From Campylobacterota bacterium (GTDB taxonomy: Bacteria > Campylobacterota > Campylobacteria > Campylobacterales > Sulfurovaceae): a DNA stretch of 6,425 bases. Below, in pieces: positions 1 through 4,708 of the stretch (position 1 is the first letter of the stretch; each line of letters opens with the position of its first letter). The notes beneath the pieces are model-generated. The model did no database searches. It had not been told where the DNA came from and was given only the letters and a program-made list of their open reading frames with translations. The position numbers and the translations under genes are program-made. The DNA is taken from the NCBI GenBank assembly GCA_003646525.1, contig QMKU01000077.1:1-6425 (forward strand). Reading direction: 5' to 3'.

Positions 1-783
1 ATGTATGGAGAGAGTGATGATGAAACTGTTTTTGCCAATGTGGTAAATATTGTAAATCTAGAGTTGAATGGTGCTTCTACTACTACGCGTATCGACTATA
101 CCGTTGCTACTATCATAAATGATGATAATATGAATATCGTCAATAGTTCAATGGAGACACAGGTCGTCAGAGTAGAAGGCATTGAAACGATCCATCTGAC
201 TTCAGGTACTGATGCAGGAGTAGAAAATGAGATCGTTCTTCTCGATGTAGATTTAAATAAGATCGCTGTCAATGGAGGAGGGACTATGGTGATCCATGGT
301 GCCGATGGTCCTGAAGGTGACAGTGATGCCGCGATCATCGATCTCTCAGCTGCGACAGGTAATATCACAGTAATGAGTACTATTATTGATGAAGAGGGTG
401 CGATCATCACTTCAGGTGGAGGAAAAGATACGATAGATCTCGACAATGGTGACCATACGGTCATCTACACATTGGCAACACAGTCTCATTTTGCCAATAG
501 TGATACGCTTCTTAATTTCAACGATAGCAGTGATGATACTGTCAATCTCACAGCTGCAATAGAAGCTGCGAATGGTAACGCAACAGGTTTAGCCGTAACG
601 GCTGATGAGTTTAGTGTCAATGGTTCAGTTTTGGCTGAGCATGAAGAGATGACAACGGTGACACATGGCATAGGGACTACTTATTATATTGATGTTGATG
701 GAAATAGTAAATATAATGCAGCAATTGATATGATGATAAATATCGATGCTTTGATCTTGACTGAAGCAGATTTCATCGTTTAG
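1..783 (+). CDS. RTX-like secreted protein, C-terminal part (5' end outside window)
   Basis: The frame is open from base 1 to a TAG at 781-783, and no ribosome site can be seen, so this is the last 260 residues of a longer protein. The segment is acidic, rich in Asp, Asn, Thr and Gly, has no Cys, and looks like stacked beta strands (VVNIVNLELNG, IETIHLTSG, NKIAVNGGG). A degenerate RTX-type calcium-binding turn, SGGGKDTIDLDNG, lies at about residues 138-150. The end (YYIDVDG..KYNAAIDMMINI...DFIV) matches the end of the minus-strand protein at 4709-6346 (YIDANDDGTYN..NDIMINL...DIIV), so both share a C-terminal module. From knowledge of RTX proteins I infer type I secretion and a surface or adhesin-like role. 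The N-terminal domains, perhaps including DUF4214, are not visible, and function beyond this is unknown. Confidence 0.8.
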   Translation: MYGESDDETVFANVVNIVNLELNGASTTTRIDYTVATIINDDNMNIVNSSMETQVVRVEGIETIHLTSGTDAGVENEIVLLDVDLNKIAVNGGGTMVIHGADGPEGDSDAAIIDLSAATGNITVMSTIIDEEGAIITSGGGKDTIDLDNGDHTVIYTLATQSHFANSDTLLNFNDSSDDTVNLTAAIEAANGNATGLAVTADEFSVNGSVLAEHEEMTTVTHGIGTTYYIDVDGNSKYNAAIDMMINIDALILTEADFIV

Positions 784-792
784 ATATATATT

Positions 793-830
793 GAGATAGC
801 CTAAACTATTTTTGGTCTCTAGTTTTATTG
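793..830 (+). terminator. possible weak transcription terminator
   Basis: Ten bases after the stop of the upstream gene, GAGA-tag-CC (793-801) can pair with GGTCTC (814-819), leaving a bulge. A T-rich run (TAGTTTTATT) follows. The stem is short and imperfect, so this is only a candidate. It would separate the RTX-like gene from the protease gene, which has its own AT-rich leader. Confidence 0.25.
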
Positions 831-875
831 TATTTTAATCCAAAAAGTATTAGAATATATACATCAAACTTAAAA

Positions 876-881
876 AAGGAG
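876..881 (+). promoter_or_regulatory. ribosome binding site deciding the protease start
   Basis: AAGGAG at 876-881 lies five bases before ATG 887. A GTG at 881 is in the same frame but overlaps the last base of this site, so it cannot be the start served by it. The start is therefore ATG 887. Confidence 0.85.
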
Positions 882-886
882 TGGTC

Positions 887-2644
887 ATGTTTGACAAGAT
901 TAGAATTTTGTTTACATTTTTGCTGATGGCGATAGGACTTAACCTATTTGCCCAACCTGTTTCGTTACAAGAGTCGGAGAATGTAGCAAAGAATTGGATG
1001 CTTCTGAAAACTGGAAAGCACTTCTCTGTTCAAAAAACTCTCGCTCCAACTAATGAAGTAAAAAATAGCAGTGATCAGGCGCAGACAAGGATCATAAAGC
1101 TCAGTCCAAATGCTTGGGTAGTCGTCTCTGGGGATGATGTAGTACAGCCTATTTTGGGCTATGGTGAATCATCTATGGATCTCTCTTCTCAGCCTCCAGG
1201 ATTTAAAGACTGGATCGCAAATGCAGATCTGCAAATCAAAGCAGGACTCAAGCAGAGTACTCAGACAAGTACGGCGACACAGTCCAATGCGAAGAAGCAG
1301 AAAATCGCTGATGAGTGGAAGAGGCTGAAAGTCGATACGAAAACTTTTATCGATCAAGACTTGCAAAATAGGAAACCAACCTCTACTGTGACAAGTTCTA
1401 CAATACAACCCCTTCTCTGGATGGGAGGAGGTAGCGAAACAAGTGGTATCATATGGGATCAAAGCCCGTACTATAATGCCAAATGCCCTTTTGATTCGAG
1501 AGATGTCAGTGGTCATGCTGTCGTAGGATGCACAGCAACAGCAATGTCACAGATCATGAGATACTATCAGAGTCCAACATGGGGGACGGGGTCATTTAGC
1601 TATGTTGATCCCACCTATGGCACACAATATGCTGATTTTGGAAGTACAAGCTATCAGTGGTCATCTATGCCTTATCAGTTGACAAATAACTCAAGCAGTT
1701 CGGAAATAGATGCAGTTGCTATATTGAGCTATCATGCTGGTGTCTCTATCGAGACAGAGTATGGATGGAGTTGGGATGGTGCTCAAGGTGGTCCTGGATC
1801 AGCAGCCATTCCAGAAGCAGTTCCTAATGCCCTCAAGAACTACTTTGGATATATAGAATCTGATATATATTATAGAAATGATAATTTAAGTGGTTGGGAT
1901 GGCTGGCTACAAGCAGAACTGAGTGCTAGCAGACCTCTTTTTTATGCAGGATTTAACTCAAATGGTGGACATGCTTTTGTTTTAGATGGTTATGATGGTT
2001 CGGGATACTACCACTTCAACTGGGGCTGGGCAGGATCATCCAATGGTTATTATTCACTTGACAATTTGACACCTGGAGGTAATAATTTTACATACGATCA
2101 GAAAGCAGTCAAGATCGTCGCATCATCGGCACCGACACCACCGAAACCACCAAAACCAACACCATCACAAGTCACAGAAACAGAGGTGACAGAGCTTTAT
2201 GTGGCAACTTTCCTGCGTGCGCCTGATGCTGGTGGTTTGAACTATTGGGTTTATGACTCAGGTCTTGGCATACAAGGAATTGCTTCGAGCTTTTTTCTAC
2301 AACCAGAAACACAAGCAAAGTATCCCCCAGATACACTGATAGGGGACTTCGTAAATACCGTCTACCAGAATCTTTTTAACCGTTATCCAGGGCAGGCTGG
2401 ATATGACTATTGGGTGGATGCACTCTATTATGAAACAATCCCTCCGAGTCTCTTCATCTTGGCAGTTATCAATGGTGCACAAGGTGAGGATGCGATAATT
2501 ATGGATAACAAAACAAGAGTTGGAGAGCACTATGCCAATTCAGGACAGACTGATCCATGGTGTGCAGAGTATGTTATGTGGTACATAGATGAAACTGAGC
2601 AAAGTGTCCAAGATGCCTTTAACTATATCAATAATGGTTGCTGA
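887..2644 (+). CDS. secreted C10 (streptopain-like) cysteine protease with C-terminal DUF4214 domain
   Basis: This is a complete 585-residue protein. Residues 1-22 are a Sec signal peptide (basic MFDKIR, hydrophobic core, likely cut at LFA/QPV). Residues ~23-130 resemble the C10 propeptide: ESENVAKNWM, then WVVVSGDDVVQPILGYG, as in the VSADD..PILGYS motif of the family. The mature papain-fold domain has the nucleophile Cys215 (HAVVGCTATAMSQ), His362 (NGGHAFVLDGY) and the Asn378-Trp379 pair (HFNWGWAG), so all active-site residues are present. A Pro-rich linker (APTPPKPPKPTPSQ, ~415-428) leads to DUF4214 at ~432-581, which is closely similar to the N-terminal domain of the protein at 4709-6346. 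I infer an exported, self-activating endopeptidase held at the surface by DUF4214. C10 enzymes are best known from Streptococcus and Bacteroidota, where tails differ, so this fusion is unusual and may reflect transfer. The protein ends in NNGC, inside the repeat that starts at 2623. Confidence 0.92.
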   Translation: MFDKIRILFTFLLMAIGLNLFAQPVSLQESENVAKNWMLLKTGKHFSVQKTLAPTNEVKNSSDQAQTRIIKLSPNAWVVVSGDDVVQPILGYGESSMDLSSQPPGFKDWIANADLQIKAGLKQSTQTSTATQSNAKKQKIADEWKRLKVDTKTFIDQDLQNRKPTSTVTSSTIQPLLWMGGGSETSGIIWDQSPYYNAKCPFDSRDVSGHAVVGCTATAMSQIMRYYQSPTWGTGSFSYVDPTYGTQYADFGSTSYQWSSMPYQLTNNSSSSEIDAVAILSYHAGVSIETEYGWSWDGAQGGPGSAAIPEAVPNALKNYFGYIESDIYYRNDNLSGWDGWLQAELSASRPLFYAGFNSNGGHAFVLDGYDGSGYYHFNWGWAGSSNGYYSLDNLTPGGNNFTYDQKAVKIVASSAPTPPKPPKPTPSQVTETEVTELYVATFLRAPDAGGLNYWVYDSGLGIQGIASSFFLQPETQAKYPPDTLIGDFVNTVYQNLFNRYPGQAGYDYWVDALYYETIPPSLFILAVINGAQGEDAIIMDNKTRVGEHYANSGQTDPWCAEYVMWYIDETEQSVQDAFNYINNGC

Positions 2645-2769
2645 TGGGTTTGATTTTCATTCTGCCTCATACTCTGCTACTAGATCCCCAAGCTCATCAA
2701 GCAGAGGCTTGAGGTAAGGTTCATATTTGCGCCATCGGTTTATCGATGTTTTGTAGATAGGTTTGCGTA
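2623..2769. repeat. direct repeat copy A (protease tail plus sulfotransferase tail)
   Basis: These 147 bp match 4040-4188 (149 bp) in the same orientation. The copy starts in the last codons of the protease gene, crosses its stop, and continues through the last ~36 codons of a minus-strand sulfotransferase. Differences sit in three places: the short spacer between the two stops (13 versus 15 bases), a 13-base stretch in the sulfotransferase tail, and one G/A change. About 80 bp at the right-hand end differ by that single base. Homology stops sharply after GCGTA at 2769. Confidence 0.9.
2657..2769 (-). pseudogene. sulfotransferase C-terminal fragment (remnant)
   Basis: Read on the minus strand, 2769-2657 encodes RKPIYKTSINRWRKYEPYL.. 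and ends ..LGDLVAEYEAE before TGA. This is the conserved C-terminal helix of TPR-type sulfotransferases (Q-V-R-x-P-I-Y..S..RW..Y...L.PL). The larger remnant at 4076-4550 encodes the same tail but ends LGDIIEAYEAE. Upstream of 2769 the homology is lost, so nothing here can make an enzyme. The conservative codon differences between the two tails (LVAE versus IIEA) suggest they come from two diverged paralogues rather than from one recent copying event. Confidence 0.85.
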
Positions 2770-2786
2770 TTAGGTATTAGGGGTCT

Positions 2787-2832
2787 GGTGATTTGTGATG
2801 CGTGAAGCGTAGCGAATGCATCATGGATCACC
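2787..2832. repeat. REP-like hairpin 1
   Basis: Left arm GGTGATTTGTGATGC (2787-2801) faces right arm GCATCATGGATCACC (2818-2832) across a 16-base loop. Twelve of fifteen positions are Watson-Crick pairs. The three central ones become consecutive G-U wobbles if the plus strand is transcribed. No T-run follows, so it does not look like a terminator. It resembles the intergenic palindromic (REP/BIME-like) elements of bacterial genomes. Confidence 0.65.
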
Positions 2833-2876
2833 TGACCTCGGCTACAACATGGTCACATCTCAACCGAGGTCAAGTG
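2829..2876. repeat. REP-like hairpin 2, overlapping hairpin 1
   Basis: CACCTGACCTCGG (2829-2841) is the inverse of CCGAGGTCAAGTG (2864-2876) with one mismatch, including nine perfect base pairs (TGACCTCGG/CCGAGGTCA). The loop is 22 bases. Its left arm shares CACC (2829-2832) with the right arm of hairpin 1, so the two structures cannot fully form together. Confidence 0.65.
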
Positions 2877-3364
2877 TTGAAAATCCACCTAGTAATCATA
2901 TAGAGCAGATTATCCCATCTAAAATTTAATTTTCTTGTTATTAAGGAGCAACAGTTATATTAGGAATCTCCCAAAAACAAAACTACCAATCTCAATCGTC
3001 GGATAGAATCACTTAAAGGATATTTGGAGATAATAGTTTTAACAGAAGTTTCTTTCTGTATCGTTAAAGACCATCGGAGTTCGTCAAGGGCGTAATGCAA
3101 AGGATAGTTTTGACTAGGCACTAGCTAACAACCGTAAATTTCTAGCAGTTTTTGGTCTGCTATACTACTTCAAAAAGTGTTTTTAATCTCAAGACTTTAT
3201 TTCTACTAATATTTGTTTTCACTATCTTGATAGGATTGTTTTCTCTCTTTTTACTCGTTCCACTCCGTCCTCGGTTGGAATGCATACTTTATATTATCAC
3301 TAAAAACCACGGACTGAGAGCGTGAAAGAAGTAGAGATGATCCAGTTACGGAGCTTTAGTCTTT
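2877..3364. other. AT-rich stretch with no recognisable gene
   Basis: Neither strand holds a convincing coding frame. The longest plus-strand open stretch I checked (2964-3092, 43 codons) has no ATG and no family resemblance. A perfect six-base inverted repeat, TAGCAG/CTGCTA, lies at 3143-3148 and 3157-3162 but has no T-run after it. An AAGGAG-like site at 2943-2948 leads to no ATG. The palindromic repeat at 3253-3287 is listed separately. No tRNA or CRISPR structure was seen. Confidence 0.6.
3253..3287 (-). repeat. intergenic palindromic repeat, copy 1
   Basis: On the minus strand this runs from GTATGCATTCC to GGAACGAGT. TTCCA (3258-3262) pairs with TGGAA (3276-3280), and CCG (3265-3267) with CGG (3272-3274) around a TCCT loop. 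From memory it resembles a widespread bacterial palindromic repeat (CTCGTTCCCA...TGGGAATGCATAC). A diverged copy lies in the opposite orientation at 4645-4677. Confidence 0.55.
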
Positions 3365-3643
3365 TTAAGTATCCAATATATGAAACTCCACTTTTTTATT
3401 AAAAGCTTGGGCTATCTTTTCCAAAAAGTCTATCCCTATATTTGTAGTTCCATTTTCAATTCTGCTGATCACTGCTTGTGTTGTACCGATTTTTTGTGCT
3501 AATTGTGCTTGAGATAGATTGGAGGTATTTCTCAATTTTATCAATTGTTTAACGATTGTATATCTTAGCTCTAAGTTATCCCATTCTTTTTTAAACTCTG
3601 GATTTTCTAATTGTTCTTGCAAATGTTTTTTAAAATCACTCAT
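3365..3643 (-). CDS. higA: HigA-like XRE-family antitoxin
   Basis: This complete 92-residue protein starts at ATG 3643. After an N-terminal helix (MSDFKKHLQEQL) it has an XRE/Cro-type helix-turn-helix at about residues 34-88: LSQAQLAQKIGTTQAVISRI, then ENGTTNIGIDFLEKIAQAF. Length and layout fit the antitoxin of HigBA modules, which neutralises the toxin and represses its own operon. The broken toxin gene lies directly upstream, overlapping by eight bases (ATGAGTGA), so the two were translationally coupled in the usual HigB-then-HigA order. With the toxin inactive, this protein may now serve only as a DNA-binding regulator or a decoy antitoxin. An orphan phage-type regulator is less likely because of the toxin remnant. 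Confidence 0.85.
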   Translation of the reverse strand: MSDFKKHLQEQLENPEFKKEWDNLELRYTIVKQLIKLRNTSNLSQAQLAQKIGTTQAVISRIENGTTNIGIDFLEKIAQAFNKKVEFHILDT

Positions 3644-3928
3644 TGTCTAGTACCTCTTTCATTCTTGTTTTTGCTAATTCAATTTCACTTGGCGGTGTCT
3701 TTGGTGTTTTTTTAACAAAACTATTGAGCATGATAAATTGCCTATTTGTATATGAAAAATAGATGATTCTGTATATTCCTTTAGAATCTTTGATTCTTAA
3801 TTCATATAACTTATCACCAAGTGATTTTACATAGGGAGCTTTTAAATTTATATTAAAATGTTCTAATAATTCAAATGCTCTAAATATTTTTAATTGCTTT
3901 GTTTATAATAATTAACTTCCCATTTCAT
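3636..3928 (-). pseudogene. higB: RelE/HigB-family toxin, disrupted by internal deletion and frameshift
   Basis: ATG 3928 begins MKWEVNYYK, the usual start of phage-derived Gp49-like/HigB toxins, but that frame stops at TAA 3887-3885. The rest continues in another frame from about 3899: KQLKIFRAFELLEHF, then PYVKSLGDKLYELRIKDS, GIYRIIYFSY and FVKKTPKTPPSEIELAKTR, ending at TGA 3638-3636 (87 codons). Compared with the family as I remember it, the stretch between the first strand and the KIFRA helix (about 15-20 residues, G-K-x-P-V..F-L..L) is missing, together with a two-base phase change. The 3' part has no usable ATG start. Family members are ribosome-dependent mRNA endonucleases; this one should be inactive. 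A sequencing error could explain the phase change but not the missing residues. Confidence 0.75.
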
Positions 3929-3934
3929 AAAATA

Positions 3935-3940
3935 ATTATA
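3935..3940 (-). promoter_or_regulatory. possible -10 box of the toxin-antitoxin operon
   Basis: TATAAT reads on the minus strand at 3940-3935, six bases before ATG 3928. If used, transcription would begin close to the A of the start codon, giving a nearly leaderless mRNA, and no ribosome site is visible there. No good -35 box was seen. An AT-rich tract makes chance matches likely. Confidence 0.25.
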
Positions 3941-3963
3941 TCAAATAAGATATAAAAATAACT

Positions 3964-4044
3964 TTATAAGCTTGCATTTGTTTCTTTCCTCCAATAGTCG
4001 AGTTGCCCATGGAGCCTTTGGAGTTTCACTTGCTCCAATCTATA
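3964..4044 (-). pseudogene. 3' tail of an unidentified gene, cut at the repeat junction
   Basis: On the minus strand a short frame encodes RLEQVKLQRLHGQLDYWRKE and then TNASL before TAA at 3966-3964. The tail is charged, with alternating Leu and Lys/Arg/Gln typical of a coiled-coil end. It is open only from 4044, where it runs into direct repeat copy B, and has no start of its own. Base composition is richer in G/C than the toxin gene beside it. I do not recognise the parent gene, and it may be chance. Confidence 0.3.
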
Positions 4045-4188
4045 TCAATAATGGTTGTTGGTAGGTTAATAATTTTCATTCTGCCTCATACGCTTCGATG
4101 ATATCCCCAAGCTCATCAAGCAGAGGCTTGAGGTAAGGTTCATATTTGCGCCATCGGTTTATCGATGTTTTATAGATAGGTTTGCGTA
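4040..4188. repeat. direct repeat copy B (DUF4214 gene tail plus sulfotransferase tail)
   Basis: This is the partner of 2623-2769. Its left end (4041-4064) encodes YINNGCW and a TAG on the plus strand. That equals the protease gene end YINNGC with one extra Trp codon, and nothing of that gene lies further left. Its right end runs into the sulfotransferase remnant, which continues past 4188. Copy B is therefore the junction where a second DUF4214-type gene end survives as about seven codons. Confidence 0.88.
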
Positions 4189-4550
4189 CTTGGGAGATAC
4201 TGGCAGTGCGCACTGGATTTTTTGATATATGAAAGTCCAAACAGTTGGCATCCCAAGGCATATCTATATGAGTGGCAATGCGTCTGGACTGCCCCTCAAG
4301 ATCGTCAACCATATCCTCATACCGAACATCAAGTATACTATCTTGGGGAAGCACACTCTGCCAATGCGCCATCAACTCAGTGTAGAGACGATAGTAGTAG
4401 ATCACTAGACCAATAGTGACCAGTATGGAAGTGAATGCGATAGGCGGAGAGGCAGGTCTCCACGGGGTGTCTACGCGCATGGATGATGGATGCATTGGGG
4501 AGGATGAGGTCAATGCCAATGAAATAAGCAAGAAATAGAGCTTCATCGGA
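4076..4550 (-). pseudogene. TPR-type sulfotransferase remnant, truncated and frameshifted
   Basis: The 3' part (4399-4076) encodes YYRLYTELMAHWQSVLPQ, VRYEDMVDDLEGQ.., CLDFHISKNPVRTASISQV and RKPIYKTSINRWRKYEPYL, the typical C-terminal half of PAPS-dependent TPR sulfotransferases. The 5' part is in a different frame, from about 4550: LFLAYFIGIDLILPNASIIH, then ARRHPVETCLSAYRIHFH and GHYWSSDL. It carries the 3'-phosphate-binding R..P....S motif. The two join at about 4394-4407, where roughly five residues (the usual EELG before YYR) and the phase are lost. The 165-codon open frame from 4573 therefore has a spurious N-terminus. The PAPS 5'-phosphate loop and all TPR repeats are absent, so the enzyme is dead. 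Stops and unrelated sequence lie upstream of 4550. Confidence 0.82.
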
Positions 4551-4644
4551 ACTGTGGCTTCAGCCTCAGCCATTAGGTGGAGCTAAAGCACCACTTCCGA
4601 CACAAATGTTATTATAATGAAAATAATTTTGCTTGGAAAGTGTA

Positions 4645-4677
4645 GTGTAGATTCCCACCAAGATGATGGGAACAAGT
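4645..4677 (+). repeat. intergenic palindromic repeat, copy 2
   Basis: TTCCCA (4652-4657) and TGGGAA (4667-4672) form a perfect six-base stem with a nine-base loop. The flanks GTGTAGATTCCCACC and GGGAACAAGT align with GTATGCATTCCAACC and TGGAACGAGT of the copy at 3253-3287, in opposite orientation. It lies between the broken 5' end of the sulfotransferase remnant and the end of the minus-strand gene at 4709. No T-run follows on the minus strand, so a terminator role is doubtful. Confidence 0.5.
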
Positions 4678-4708
4678 GAGATGAGACAGGTAGATGCTAT
4701 CTCGATGA

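Noticed and set aside
96..464. Minus-strand open frame of 122 codons inside the first gene
   Set aside because: It lies wholly within the plus-strand RTX-like gene, has Ser/Pro/Val-rich low-complexity content typical of an antisense shadow, and has no ribosome site.
2964..3092. 43-codon plus-strand open stretch, with an AAGGAG at 2943-2948 upstream
   Set aside because: There is no ATG or GTG start near the AAGGAG, a TAG at 2961 separates the two, and I see no family resemblance.
3080..3140. Integron attC-like site (CTAGCTAACAACCG region)
   Set aside because: Only a short string resembles the attC core; there are no paired R and L boxes and no integrase in view.
3143..3162. TAGCAG/CTGCTA hairpin as a terminator
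   Set aside because: The stem is only six base pairs, no T-run follows, and no gene ends just before it on either strand.
2770..4039. Insertion sequence or transposon
   Set aside because: No transposase fragment and no terminal inverted repeats were found at the ends, and the flanking repeat is about 148 bp, too long for a target-site duplication.
4222..4416. Plus-strand open frame of 64 codons
   Set aside because: It is antisense to the sulfotransferase remnant, whose motifs are clear on the minus strand.
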